From Leptidea sinapis (Eukaryota; Arthropoda; Insecta; Lepidoptera; Pieridae), in NCBI RefSeq assembly GCF_905404315.1, contig NC_066312.1, positions 7,365,001 to 7,429,000 of the forward strand: 64,000 nt of DNA, written 5' to 3'. The translations under genes and the position numbers were made by a program. The notes beneath the pieces are model-generated. The model worked only from the letters and a program-made list of their open reading frames with translations. It was not told where the DNA came from and searched no databases. Shown one piece after another: positions 22,157 through 34,254 of the stretch. The stretch's first letter is position 1, and each line of letters opens with the position of its first letter.

Positions 22157-22345
22157 TAACGGCCGTTTTCAATAACCTATCTATCCTTAGTTAAACATTT
22201 CAATAACCTATCGACATAAAGCATTGGACTATAACTATTATATTGGACATAACTATGGATATATAAGATCTTGTTATGAAACGGTGACAGCAATGTATCC
22301 GTAACTAGAGATACGTTATAGAATATAGATTGATAACCACTTACC
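22157..22345. repeat. MITE fragment J, copy 1
   Basis: It starts TTAACGGCCGTTTTCAATAA and continues 'taacctatcga' and 'gcattggactataact'. The homologous copy is at 57594-57767. The opposite inverted end was not found. The start resembles the TIR of the 17393-17692 MITE. Confidence 0.6.
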
Positions 22346-22517
22346 AACCCGCACATTGACAAATCAATTTTGGTCACGCATTATTAGGCATCTACACTAT
22401 AGCATATTCTTAATCTTACTGAGATCTATAGAGCGTGCTTATACTTTACTCAGACTTTACTTACCTACGTAAAACTTAGCTGAGTGTTAGCAGACGATTA
22501 TCTTTAAAAACAACTAA

Positions 22518-22770
22518 TAGGACATCTGGATTTGAACCGGAGTCTTCTGCTTTCCGGATCACCCAATATCCCATCTGAGCTATTATAGTCTTGCATATAG
22601 TAGCAAAATTTACCTTTGTTTTCTAATGTTATTGTACTTGTTTCTCATAGAAACACGGAAAAACTACATTTTTTAAAATTTAAATCATAGTTAGATCGAT
22701 TTCTCGCCCCCAAACTACTTGTATGCTAAATTTCATTAAAATCGTTGATGCCGTTTCCGAGATACAGATA
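22518..22770. repeat. repeat K with antisense tRNA-like head, copy 1
   Basis: 22518-22598 reads as a tRNA-like sequence on the minus strand (AATAGCTCAGATGGG D-arm, GGTTCAAATCC B-box). The unit continues to the right with 'aaatttacctttgt' and ends 'ccgtttccgagatacag'. The whole arrangement recurs at 43743-43965, so the tRNA-like part belongs to the repeat. Confidence 0.7.
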
Positions 22771-22898
22771 TAGATATATATATATACAAGAATTGCGCGT
22801 TTAAAGATATAAGACTTGACAGCTGAAATTATGCTAAACTTAAGATCAGACAGTCCAATGCAAAAGTCAAGTTCGCGTTTTATCGCACTGAGCTGTTA

Positions 22899-23340
22899 TC
22901 TATATATCTTTATATATATAATTCTTGTGTGCGTGTGTATGTCACTGAACTCCTCCTAGACGGCTGGACCGATTTTATTGAAACTTTCTGTGTGTCTTCA
23001 GGTGGATTCAAGAATGGTTTAGATTCACAATTGAACTACCTCCTGAACGGCTAGACCGATTTTGATGAGATTTTTGTGTGTTCCAGTGAATTTGAGATTG
23101 ATGTGTGTCTTCGGGTGGATTCAAGAATGGTTTACATTCACCATTGAACTACCTCCAAAACGGCTAGACCGATTTTGATGATATTTTTGTGTGTTCCAGT
23201 GTATTTGAGATTGGTTTAGATTCTCAATTCCGTCCATATAGTATATTTTAGTGGACTCCTCCTAACGGCTGGACCGATTTTTCATATTTAAGACGTGTGT
23301 CCGAAATTTCCGACAGGACAACGTCTGTTGGGTCCACTAG
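22899..23340 (+). mobile_element. Helitron with internal tandem units
   Basis: It starts near 'tctatatatctttatatata' and ends 'ctgttgggtccactag'. Inside, a unit of about 112 bp ('tgtgtcttcaggtggattca' to 'gtgttccagtgaatttgag') is present twice, at ~22989 and ~23101, with a third partial copy from ~23211. Confidence 0.7.
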
Positions 23341-23343
23341 TAT

Positions 23344-23679
23344 TATATATATTATATAAAAATGAATTGTTGTTCGTTAGTCTCGCTAAAACTCGAGAAC
23401 GGCTGGAACGATTTGGCTAATTTTGGTCTTGAATTATTCCTGGAAGTCCAGAGAAGGTTTAAAAGGAATATGAATATGAATAAAAATGAAAATGCTCGGA
23501 ATTAAATAAAAACAACAATTTTGTTTTTCTTTTGATGTGTCCCCCGTCGTTCAGAAAGCAAATTGAAAGAATAGTTTAAAATGAATAACTTACTAGAATT
23601 TATATCTTTCTAACTTTCTCAGGAGGTAAAAAACAAACTTAATTTTATATACAGAACAACGTCTGTCGGGTCAGCTAGT
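23344..23679 (+). mobile_element. non-autonomous Helitron (Lep1-like), copy 2
   Basis: Close relative of 2890-3258: 'gttgttcgttagtctcgcta', 'gaatatgaataaaaatgaaa' and the 3' end 'gtctgtcgggtcagctag'. It lies four bases after the preceding Helitron. Confidence 0.8.
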
Positions 23680-23749
23680 AACTAAATGAAATCTGAGCAA
23701 AGTGTAAGTACGCTTTAGAGATGTACAGCGTTTGTCAAATCAAAGATCA

Positions 23750-23830
23750 TGTTAAGCTTACACTCAGCTAACTTTGACGCAAGTGAAGTCCGAGTACCTA
23801 CCATCTGTAAATCTCAGCGAGTCAATCATA
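23750..23830. repeat. family F MITE fragment
   Basis: 'ttacactcagctaactttga' and 'gcaagtgaagtccgag' match the right arm of family F. It may be a second, partial insertion next to copy 2. Confidence 0.5.
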
Positions 23831-26731
23831 TTATTTTGTTAATAATTAAAAGTAAATATGTGGTTTTATGAAACCCAATGCTAGTTAATTTTTTTTTATG
23901 ATTAATATCACCATAACAATAAAACAAAATGTATTCTTTACTTATTGATTAAATAAAAAAATATGTAATGTAATAAATAAACTTATGCCAGGTGTGTGGT
24001 TGTAACCCACGCTCCCTCTACGGAAAAAGTGCTTAAATGTGGCGCCCTAGACTTCTCTGCCAACCTGACTCGATGTCAGTAGTTGAAATTTATGATTCAA
24101 CTACACCCCTGCTCCGCGGCCGCCGTAATTTAAGGCGACGTAATAAAAGTTTCATTTAAAAAATATATTATACTAGATTCAAAAGAAAATGTGAACATTT
24201 TCATCTTTTGTTAACGTAGAAATTACGAAGCTAGACGAACAAGTCCTAAATTAACGCTGAAAGCTCAATAGCCGATAGCCGCTCAGCTTCCGTCAAAGTT
24301 CGTATTTTATTCAAAGCTCTCGGAAGGGAGCGGATTGGCCGGAAGGATCGATTTTTCATCGCAAATTGCGAATTTGAAATTCTAATTACGTCCGTCCCCT
24401 CGACGTTTTCACAGTCCACTGATTCTACTTTCAATTGGTGTCATTACGTTTGTAGCTCTCTCCTCAAATTATCTTTATTTTATGTAATGAATAATACTTT
24501 TAGGAAATTATTTAATTTAGATATGGTAGGCCTTTGTGAGGCTAAGTTTGAATAAAATTAACCACACTAAGGATATATTAAGCATTTATTTTATATTTTT
24601 ATATTTCACATCATATCCAAGTTGGTCTAATTTTCTTACCTATTTTACTGAAAAAATTAAAAATGCCGAATTACTATTTAAATATGTTTCAAACACCAAA
24701 GTAGACCTTTGCTTTTTTAAATAAATTTTATGAGTCATTATTGACATTTTTTCATGCCTGCAGTTTGCCCGGACTTACATAAAGACAAACCGATAAAAAC
24801 TCTAAAGTACTTTTTTGGAATCGGTATTGTTTATGGGATATTGGGTTTGGAAATTGGGACACACAGCAATTAATATTCTTTTTAAAAATTGTTTTTACCT
24901 TGTTACCGCTTTACTATATATATACATACATTCTCGATTTGTAATATAATCTATATAGATATAATGAACACATACGCTCTATATTACAAACAGTTGAACA
25001 TGTTAGCATGCGACTACTATAGATAAAATTCTAAAATAAATAACTAAGAATTACATAAGTAAATACGATAGATACAAACAAACCCGTAATCAGAATTGTA
25101 AAGCGAAACATTATTATATATAATGTTAGTAATACAATATGACACGTGATGCAACCTCAAAAGCTTCAGACATTTATTTTTCTTGTAAATCAAAAGTATC
25201 TCTTTCCAACACATTCATATTACAATGTGACAGACAAAGATAGCACGTTAAATTCGCGGTTTGTTAGTCGATACGGCTTGGGGTCAATACCTCCCGAATA
25301 AAACGAATACAGCAATCTAACAAATCTTAGGCCGTTCGCAGACCTTGTTTTGATAATTAAATATCATTCGAAGTTCTGGTTTTATATTATTGTAAGTAAA
25401 CTGAATGATTGAACGTCTTATTCGATAGGGCCCTATTATTTGAACATAATAAATTTTAATATTTAAAGTATCGTAAGCTAATTAATTATTTTACAAAATA
25501 AACCTATTTTACTCATCCAACTGGCACATACCAAGCTTTGTAAAAGTAGTTTATTTGTAGATTAATTTAAACAATATTATTGTTACTTTTTCAATAGGTT
25601 TAATGTCAAGAATCAATTACTAGTATTAATTACTTATGTGTGATTTATTTTAGCGAATGAAACAGTACTTGTATTCTGGAAACAATAAAAATTAATAAAC
25701 AGAAAAAAATAGTAAAATACTAACTATTAAATATAGCATTTATTTTATGTAGATTCTAATTTAAGCCCCACATTTGTCTTGCCTTGTATTTACTACCAAA
25801 CTATTTTGTTTAGAATATCAATAGATTACAAAAAACATAAGAACAACATATAAAATACATTACAAATAAGTTAGTCAACAGCATGAGTTAAGTACATAAC
25901 TCTCAAATTAAGCATGATACAAAGATAATAAATAGACGAATAATAGTTGCTTAACAAAATTTAATATAGTATGAAAAACTAGACTAATCAAATATTTAAC
26001 TTCAATTATACTTTATTATGTGAATAAACGCTCAAAAAGTCTTAAATTAATTTTGTTTATTCTTGTAAATAAAATTGCTATACTATTGACATACGAGTAC
26101 CCTGTCACGCATTTAGAAAACAATCATTTAATGGATGAAAACAATAAACTTGCATCGTTTAATACACTAAAGGCCTTACAAATAAAATTGGCATAAAGTT
26201 ATAAGTAAGCATAAACCAAAAATATGTAAAATGTTTACAAATACAAATTTTGCTTACGAATGGTTTGTTCGGACGTATAACGTTTCCCGCGTTTATTTGC
26301 AGGGCAGCTTGTCATTAGGAAAACTTCAAAATTATCATTGTATTGACAGTGATGTCAACTTTCTTTGTTGATTCTTTGTTTATCATCAGTTTTAACTTTA
26401 TACCAAGGTTATTTGTAAGGCCATATATTAACCAAACGGTTTAAGTTTAAATTTCATGTTTTAATGTAATAAATATCACGCAGGCGTATTAATTATTGTG
26501 TGTCTCCGCCCTAATATTATTAGCGAACACAAGTTATTTGGGGTAATTTATCTAAATCTGATATAAATATAATAATGTGAACAGGTGTCCTGTTACAATA
26601 CAATATTTTGGCTATTTAAGTGTCTACATCATTATCTATTCGTACTTTGAAATGCGTACAATTGATCACTTGTTATTTTTAAATTTTGTTTTTAAATTTT
26701 GTATATATCAGTTTTACTTCTTGTATTTGTG
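23831..26731. other. large unassigned AT-rich stretch
   Basis: No convincing repeat was seen. 24000-24135 is a GC-rich island (to 'ctgctccgcggccgcc'). 24246-24434 on the minus strand is a 62-codon open frame of higher GC that matches no family I know. From 24440 onward the sequence is very AT-rich with scattered stops. This is the longest part of the window not explained by mobile elements. Confidence 0.35.
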
Positions 26732-27081
26732 ACTAGCTGACCCGGCAAACGTTGTTTTGCCATATAAAGTATAATTCACGCGATAGTTTTATAAGTAATA
26801 AAATATTGCCTATATTATAGCCTGTACATCATTTTGTTCTATTGTCAATAGTTTTTGCAGCGCACGCAAAAATAGGTTTTCGATTTTACACCTTGTGTTA
26901 CAAAATAGCAATTTTACTACGGATCCCTAATTTTGAAAAAAAAAACATAGCCTATAGCCTTCCTCGATAAATGGACTACCCAACACTGAAAGAATCATTC
27001 AAATCGGACCAGTAGTACCAGAGATTAGCGCGTTCAAACAAACAAACAAACACTGCAGCTTTATAATATTAGTATAGATTA
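26732..27081 (-). mobile_element. non-autonomous Helitron
   Basis: The 3' terminus is at the left (CTAGCTGACCCGGCAAACGT in plus reading) and the 5' end near 'taatattagtatagatt'. The internal 'tcattcaaatcggaccagta' and 'agattagcgcgttcaaac' blocks are typical of the group. Confidence 0.8.
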
Positions 27082-28110
27082 TAAAAACTTAAGGATCCAT
27101 CCATTGGCCTGTAGTTATTATAAATTAGAATACATTTGCACTTTCCACGATAAATATTAAATAATATAATGTAATGCATACTTACATTATAAATAAATAC
27201 TATTTTACCGTAATTTCAATCTTGCAAAACAATGAAAATCCATCATGGCTACACGATGTTGTTACTAAACTTGCGAAAGTTTATATTTCGCAGTGGGTTA
27301 GATAAGTATCAATCAGCTTGTCTTGTTCGCATTCATTGATTTCCGCATTGAGGTCCGAATACAAAACTTGCACCCTCAAATTGTCGTACTCGTTGTGATT
27401 TTGGAATTACTGTTCCAGATTATACGCGTGCTTTAATTATTTACATCTCTATTAATAGTTAACATAGGCCTTTACTATGTGTGAAAATAAATTATAAATT
27501 TCAATAGTTTTACAGCACATTTTTTACGTTCTTTTTAATAGAATATACAGTATAGATTAAGAACCACACACACATACAGATTATAAAAACTGAGTTACGA
27601 TTTATACTTAATATTATCTAGTTAGTAAGTATTATATATTTGAATGTGAGTTTTGTTTGTTACGCCTTCAATGATTTAAAAACTCAAACGAATCAAAAGA
27701 CATTCTGTTTTTAAATTAATTATATCCCAAAAATTTTAAAATAAATTATTAATTCACGCAATTGTAAGTGAAAGCATAATTCAGTAACACTGCACTTTCA
27801 TAATTATTATTTGAAAACAATGTGATATGGTTTATACTTAATTAGATATGGGTCTATACTGCTTTTTTTTTTATTTGTTGTTATTGTTGGTTGTCTATAT
27901 TTTATTGATCAGAAATACATTTTCACAAAGGATGAAAGACATCAACAGATATAGAAACTTAAAATCTAGACAGAGTCATTGCATGACAATATTTCTTTAT
28001 AAAGCACCGATAACACAAGTTAAATCTTTCCATATGTATCAGAGTTTCAATGCAATACTGTACTTTATTTAAGATTAATATATTTTTAATACTTAGTACT
28101 TATATTTTAC
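27082..28110. other. unassigned AT-rich DNA
   Basis: No repeat edge is recognised. 27281-27406 (minus) holds a 41-codon open frame discussed under findings. A hydrophobic frame at 27848-28072 looks random. Confidence 0.3.
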
Positions 28111-28404
28111 CACAGGATGCCGGGATAGATTATGTGTACCACAACAGCGGCTATATCTGCCGTGAAGCAGTAATGTGCGAGCATTACTGTATATCGGTCT
28201 GAAGGGCGCTATAGCTAGTAAAATTACTGGGCAAATAATACTTAACATCTTATGTCTCAAAGTGACTAGCGCAGTTGTAGTGCCCCTCAGAATTTTTGGG
28301 TTTTTTCCAGAGTCCTGAGCGGCTCAGCTTTGTAATTGGCAGGCCGTTACAACTACCATCAGCTGAACATCCCGCTCGTCTAGTCCCTTATTGTCATAAA
28401 AAAA
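28111..28404 (+). repeat. SINE-like repeat family A, copy 6
   Basis: It lacks the first ~20 bases and begins 'cacaggatgccggg'. It is otherwise complete to 'ttattgtcataaaaaaa', with moderate divergence. Confidence 0.8.
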
Positions 28405-29018
28405 TATATATTTAAGTTTTATGGAATAGCTTTTTACGAAGCGGTTAGATTGTCTGTAATAGGACTATCACTATGAGTTATCTCAAGTTATTGATCGTAT
28501 TTTAGAAATTCTAGTCAGGCGCCACTTGTATAACGTAAAAGTTGTTATAATGACACTAAGCAAAAGTACCACAGAGTAGTGATAGATAGTTGTACGTTAG
28601 TTAAGTTAGACGTGTTGTATTGTTCATTCGGGGCACGCACCCTTTTATAGCGTCACTCATGCGAATAATGCATAATTGCGTGTTTACAGTGGCTCTAACC
28701 ATTAATACATCAACTTTTTCTATTATTAATCAAATTCAAATATTATCTATAGATTAACAAAATATCTTCAAACATACGGTTGGCGTAACCTGTCATTTAA
28801 AAAATAAGATTAGTGAAATCAACAACAACTCGAATGTTAAATAATTGAGAACAGGAAATAATGTTGTTAATTATTAATACGATTCTGATATAGATTTATT
28901 TATGACTGTATCTGTGCAGTTTATCGTATCATTTTTGAGTAATAGATTTATTACTCAGAGTGACGATTGACGTAAGATATTGTCTCGGCATAGTCTTATA
29001 ATAATAATACTTAGTGTG
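28405..29018. other. unassigned DNA
   Basis: AT-rich, no recognised gene or repeat. Confidence 0.25.
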
Positions 29019-30215
29019 TGAAGGCGGCCATAGCGCGTAACAAAGGCCCCAAAGTATTCGCACGAGATTTCTCTATTCGGCAGAGTCGCAGCTGAAGACC
29101 GGTGACGGCAGGGTCGTTTTGTCTAAGCCCGAACTTTTGAGGCAAGTCGAGAAGTTCTACGGACAGTTAGACACGACTGCACGGGAACCTGTTACCAATA
29201 AGGCTGAAGACCAAGAGTCAAATTAGCCCGACACAATACCGAAGATATCCCAGACATCAACCTGTTTTTTATGAAAATAAGGAACGAGACAAGCTCCTAG
29301 TTAGATAAGCTAGTCTCGTTCTTTATTTTCATATTCCGTTCAGCTGATGGTAATTGATACGCCCTGCCCATTACAATGCAGTGCGCTCATGAGTGGCAGT
29401 ACAGTTGCACTCGTCATCTTGAGACGTAAAATGTTAAGTCTCATTAGCCCAGTAATTATGTAAGTATGAGATAAGTATGGGCCTAAAACAGCTTAACAAA
29501 CAACAAAGCGCTGGGTGATGATGTAATTACAGCCAAGCTTCTGAGAGCTGTGTTTAGATCCTTCAGAAGCTATTTAATCCTCGAGCATAATTCTGCCATC
29601 CTTTAAGCTTTTGGACTGGAACGGACTGGGCATCAATATCAACGGCGAATACATCACCACTCACCTTTGATTCGCAGACAATATCATAATCATGGCTGAG
29701 ACAACGGAAGACTTAAGCCATATGCTCGATGGCCTCTCAATACAGCTTTCCAAGGAGTAGGTTTTAAAGTGAACATGGACAAGACGAATATCATGTCAAA
29801 TGTCCATTTCGCTCCTACTTGTGTAACAATTGGGAATTGTACTCTCAAAATCGTTGACGAGTACGTCTACCTTGCACAAACATTCCAGTTGGGTAGGTCC
29901 AATTTCGCGATAGACGTCACTCATCGAATCCAACTCGGATGGGCAGCGTTCGGGAAGCTCCATAAAATCTTCTCGTCCTAAATACCTCAGTTTCTGAAGA
30001 AGAAGGCATTCAACCAGTGTGTGTTGCCAATTACGACTTACAGTACGCAGGCGTGGTCGCTAACTTTGGGCCTGATAAGAAAGCTCATGGTAGCTCAGTG
30101 AGCAATGAATAGGGCTATGCTCGGAGTTTCCCTGCGAGATTGAATTAGAAATGAGGACATCCGTTAGAATGAAAGTCACCGACAGCTTTGGTAATTGATT
30201 GCGAAACTGAAATGC
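29019..30215 (+). pseudogene. RTE-like LINE, reverse-transcriptase region, interrupted by family A
   Basis: 29019-29264 corresponds to the linker before the reverse transcriptase (VLGQVEKFYG-like segment, then 'gaagatatcccagacatc'). 29461-30215 continues with LRSCV-like residues, the catalytic box as FADNI in place of the usual FADD (near 29670), KMNMDKTNIMSN, EYVYLAQT, RIQLGWAAFGKL, and CVLPITTYSTQAWSLTLGL. The segment 29769-29981 is open for 70 codons. The change at the second catalytic Asp plus stops and frameshifts show inactivity. The family-A unit at 29265-29460 splits it. The 3' end is missing beyond 'attgcgaaactgaaatg'. Confidence 0.8.
29265..29460 (-). repeat. SINE-like repeat family A, copy 7, with foldback end
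   Basis: The A-rich 3' end at the left is present twice in opposite orientation: 'atgaaaataaggaacgagac' and, ~40 bp on, 'gtctcgttctttattttcat'. They form a hairpin at about 29270-29324. The rest runs to 'agcccagtaattatg' and lacks the 5' third of the unit. Confidence 0.75.
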
Positions 30216-30796
30216 ATTTTATATTAAATTTGATTGTATAGTGCGATGGCCAAGTCAATCTATTTATTTAAAACATTAAAAACATTTTTAATATTGATAT
30301 GGTCACTATAAGATGTTTCTAGGTTAGCTAATTACGTAATAACTTAAGTCAGAAGGGCCCTTAAGTAGGGACTGAATAAATTGACCGACTTACTATTACA
30401 TGGATCTACATTTTTTTACGGTAGAAGAACTGAATTGCGAGACTGTCTGTCTGTTCGGGTCGAATACGGCCTGCTCGACTTGGCGGAGCAACTACCGTGC
30501 CCCCAATTTTTTTTTGGGGGATTATGAAGGCTAAAACTATGAAGGCAACCTAACGTCCATGATCAGGTTAACCTCTTCTATATATGTTGTAAAACGCCTG
30601 TGGGAAGAAGCTGTAATTAGCTCCGTTGGGTGTTTACGTCCTCCGGACGACAGCTTCTTTTAGGATGGACCTCTACGCGTTCGCTTAGGATAGATAGGAC
30701 AATATCATGTTTCGTCCATATAGTGAAAATTCAACAATCTAAATACCAGAAAGCATTTTAGCAGCAGACTGAGACTGAGATGAGAGATGAGTACAA
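30216..30796. other. unassigned DNA, partly GC-rich
   Basis: 30430-30700 is noticeably GC-richer ('ctgctcgacttggcggagca', 'tttacgtcctccggacgac') and may be an unrecognised repeat. No frame of interest was found. Confidence 0.3.
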
Positions 30797-31100
30797 GTAG
30801 GAGGCTCCTGTGCACAGGATGCCGGCTAGATTATGGGTACCACAACGGCGCTTTTTCTGCCGTGATGCAGTAATGTGTAAAGATTCGTGTATTCAGTCTG
30901 ATGGACGCCGTAGCTAGTGAAATTACTGGGTAAATAAGACTTAACATCTTATATCTCAAGGTGACCAGCGCAATTGTAGTGCCGCTCAGAATTATTGGGC
31001 ATTCAAGAATCCTGAGCGGCACTGCATTGTAATGGGCAGGGCGTATCAATTACCATCAGCTGAACGCCCTGCTCGTCTCGTCCCTTAATTTCATAAAAAA
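30797..31100 (+). repeat. SINE-like repeat family A, copy 8
   Basis: The most complete copy: from 'gtaggaggctcctgtgcaca' to 'cttaatttcataaaaaa' with all internal blocks in order. It abuts the family-F MITE that begins at 31101. Confidence 0.85.
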
Positions 31101-31311
31101 GATCTATAGAGCGTACTTATAATTTGCTCAGACTTTACTTACCTACGTAAAACTTAGCTGAGTGTGAGCTTAGCATAAACTTTGATTAGTCATTTGACAG
31201 CTGTAATTATGCTGGGACATTAAGATAAGACCAAGTTCGCGTTGTATCACACTCAGCTTAGTTTTACGTAAGTAAAGTCTGAGCATTGTCTAAGTGAGCT
31301 CTATAGATCTC
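31101..31311. mobile_element. foldback MITE family F, copy 3 (complete)
   Basis: 'gatctatagagcgtacttat' at the left is mirrored by 'gtgagctctatagatc' at the right. The arms continue for about 60 bp (through 'ctcagactttacttacctac' and 'gtaagtaaagtctgag'). The core is 'tagtcatttgacagctgtaa'. It serves as the reference for the other F copies. Confidence 0.85.
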
Positions 31312-31825
31312 AGACTAAAGGCAAGCGTCAAAATAGTGAGTACTTGTCTGTGTACATAATATTACATGCTCGCATGACTCGAAAAATAGGCAGTTGTATT
31401 GAAATTTGATTGCCTTTTTATTCAATATGCGTGAGTTGCCACGTGTTTGGTGTAACGTAAGGTAGTGTATTGAATTGTTCATTTTTTTCAGTTCTGTGTC
31501 GATAATAAAATAATAAATATATAAATAATAGTAGCACAGTTCTGTTTTGCTTATTTAGAATAAAATAAAATGAATAATGCATGGTTACATTTCTAAAATA
31601 CTAGAACTTTTGGGATATTAACAAAAATATTTTTAAAAACTGAACGCCCATAGATGATTCATGGTTTAAGAATGTATTTTTCATAAGACTTAACAACTCA
31701 CTTACTGATAAAACTTAAATTATCATAAAAGTAAAAAGTAATGAATTTATATACAATGCAAACGTGTAGGAAAAGTAATTGATTGGATTGTCTTTTTATC
31801 ACTATACAATTAATTATTATAATAT
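31312..31825. other. unassigned AT-rich DNA
   Basis: No gene or repeat is recognised. Confidence 0.25.
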
Positions 31826-32178
31826 ACTAGCAGATGCCCGCGACGACGTCCGCGTGGATGCTATGAAGCAGTTAAAATACTATGCCCGCATCTAGCCTAT
31901 ATGTTTTCTCGACTTTTTGTGGATATTCATAAAAAATAAATTATTTTTTTTAAATAGCATTTCTATTATCCATCTGTACTTACCTTATTCAACAAATAAA
32001 TAATTGACTGAATGATTGAACGCCCCGCTACTATAGAAATGAAGCAAGTATGTGTCTCATCATCAAAAGTTTCATTAAAATTCATTCATTACTTTTTGCG
32101 TGAAAGTGTAACTAACATACATCCAGACATCCATACATTCTTACAAGCTTTCGCGTTTATAATTTTAATATTAATGGA
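31826..32178 (-). mobile_element. non-autonomous Helitron
   Basis: The 3' end is at the left ('ctagcagatgcccgcgacga' in plus reading). The 5' side holds 'ttcattcattactttttgcg' and 'acaagctttcgcgtttataa'. It is related to 12326-12544, on the opposite strand. Confidence 0.75.
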
Positions 32179-32289
32179 TAGGGAAATTATCAATAGGATT
32201 ATTATAATGTATTTAACTTGCAGCATCCGATGTGCATTGCAATGCCACGCTAAGTATAAAGAAATAAAGAGTTGAACAAAAAAAATATT

Positions 32290-32608
32290 TATCTTATTTA
32301 CAAAAACTCGTGTCACAATGTTAGTTACCTTAGTCCACCCCAAAATTGTTTTTTTAATATTTTGACAATTTTTATTTTTTTATTTTAATATGATTCAGCA
32401 TTGAAAAATACATACAAATTTACGATCTACAACTATTTTTGTATTATTCTGTTCCACCCACCAAACCGATATAGGGTTGCAAGATGGCAATCTACAATAA
32501 TTGTAGTACGATATATTTGGTAGGTCTGAGAATTGGTTGCATCAAAATTTTAATAATTGATTTTTTTTAATATATTATATGGCAATATTGCGTTTTCTGA
32601 GTCAGCTA
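32290..32608 (+). mobile_element. Helitron, degenerate
   Basis: It starts near 'actcgtgtcacaatg' and carries 'agggttgcaagatggcaat' and 'taggtctgagaattgg'. It ends 'gcgttttctgagtcagctag'. The blocks are in a different order from 49965-50344, so it may be a rearranged or composite copy. Confidence 0.65.
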
Positions 32609-33812
32609 GTATTATATAGATTCTTAGGCAAGGAGGCATATCGGTCAGTCCCCAGACCTGTCTATAATATACATAGTTTACATAACATTACAATCTGATG
32701 AAAAGTTTAGATATATTTGTTCTTATACAAGAAATCCAATTCACAGAAACTGTGCGTCGTCTTTGTTCCTCATAATTTCCACAACAGCAGATTTGAAGAT
32801 GACGCAGCTTCACTACCATGTGGCAATATTATACTTGGAACGCACGGCCTCGTAAGTAGAACATTTTCCATACTAGCGTTGATTTAAGCAGGTTGAGCGT
32901 GAGACGCTTATAGGGATGTCGACATCGCGTTAACGAAAAAAATTTCGATTAATATTTTTTGCTTGTACATAAACTTATGTGATTTTAAAACCTTTTTATT
33001 AAAATTAACTAACTTATAACAGTAGTAAATTCATTCGGCATTCCCTGCCCCCACTGCACCGCCCATTTGTGGCGTCTTTTTACCATGAAGATGTCCTACT
33101 TATAGATTTTTAACTTCATGGCACACTGACAGCTTACACAGAGAGAAACTACACTAAGCTAAAAAGAATAACATTTCAAGCATGTATTAGAAATTAAATT
33201 AACAATTAAAATATTATCAAATAATATATTTCATGAATATTTTTAACAATGCCAAACAAGTGTCAGAATCCCAGATAAATGACAGATGACAACTTTCACT
33301 ACTAAATTATTGAAGAGGTATTTTTGTTCTGTTGTTTTAAATTAAAAAAAAAAAAAAAACTATTATATCCTAATATTTTTATGAATTATAGATATGAACT
33401 ACGGACGTCGTCTCGTCTTGTAGAAGATAGATATAAATAAACATAATTCTTAGATGATGGGATTTTTTTCCTTTTTTGCAATGTCGAGATCCTGCGAACA
33501 AGTATCTGTGACATTTGGTGCATCAAATTGCTGAGTTTGATCTGCCTTTGTGAGCCTTAAGACTATTAGTACAATAGGATTTCACGGGAGCCGCGTGCTC
33601 ACTCGACCGTCTATATGTGATTATACCCCACGCGCACACCCCTATACACGATTACAGAATAAAATATTTAAGCTCGTGTACAGAACTTTTTGTATGATAA
33701 TGACATTAGAAGTCGTAACTAAGTATTGTATTTTATAATTTTTGAATGCGGTTTCGCATTTACATGTATCCTTTTCCACTTTTTATATTCAATGCTATAT
33801 ATAAGTAGGTTC
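32609..33812. other. unassigned DNA
   Basis: No gene is supported. 32740-32900 and 33480-33620 are of moderate GC without recognisable coding. A 15-base A-run lies near 33345. Confidence 0.3.
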
Positions 33813-34074
33813 TTTAAGAGCTCTACCAGAGGGAGGCTCCTTTGCAAAGGATGCCGGCTAGATTATGAGCTTACAACGGGTGGGCAACGGCGCCTATTTC
33901 TGCCGTGAAGCAGTAAAGCATAAGCATTACTGTGTTTCCGTCTGATGGGAGCCGTAGCTAGTGAAATTACTGGGCAAATGAGACTTAACATCTTATGTCT
34001 CAAGGTGACGAGCGCAGTTGTAAGGTCATCAGCTGAACGTCCTGCTTGTCTCATCCCTTATTTTCATAAAAAAA
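33813..34074 (+). repeat. SINE-like repeat family A, copy 9 (variant)
   Basis: It carries a variant segment 'gagcttacaacgggtgggc' in place of the usual 'gggtaccaca', and an upstream 'tttaagagctctaccaga'. Both are shared with copy 10 at 35948. The block between 'gcgcagttgta' and 'catcagctgaacg' is deleted. Confidence 0.8.
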
Positions 34075-34254
34075 AGCTTAAGATTTTTTTTTTGTTGTTT
34101 TGCCTATCTGTACTGAGATCTGTTTTTTCCTTCGGTGAAATTGCGAAAGCTATTGAACCGATCGGAATAATACTAATACCATGAAATGCAGCGTGATTCC
34201 GAGAAAGTGTTAGTATAATAATATGTTGGTTGATGATCCGGAACCTATACTAAA

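Larger units (their letters stand above)
22421..23717. mobile_element. foldback MITE family F, copy 2, opened by three insertions
   Basis: The left arm is at 22421-22494 ('gatctatagagcgtgctt'), the core at 22812-22895 ('gacttgacagctgaaattat') and the right end at 23687-23717 ('tctgagcaaagtgtaagtac'). The intervening parts are the tRNA-related repeat at 22518-22770 and Helitrons at 22899-23340 and 23344-23679. Confidence 0.75.
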
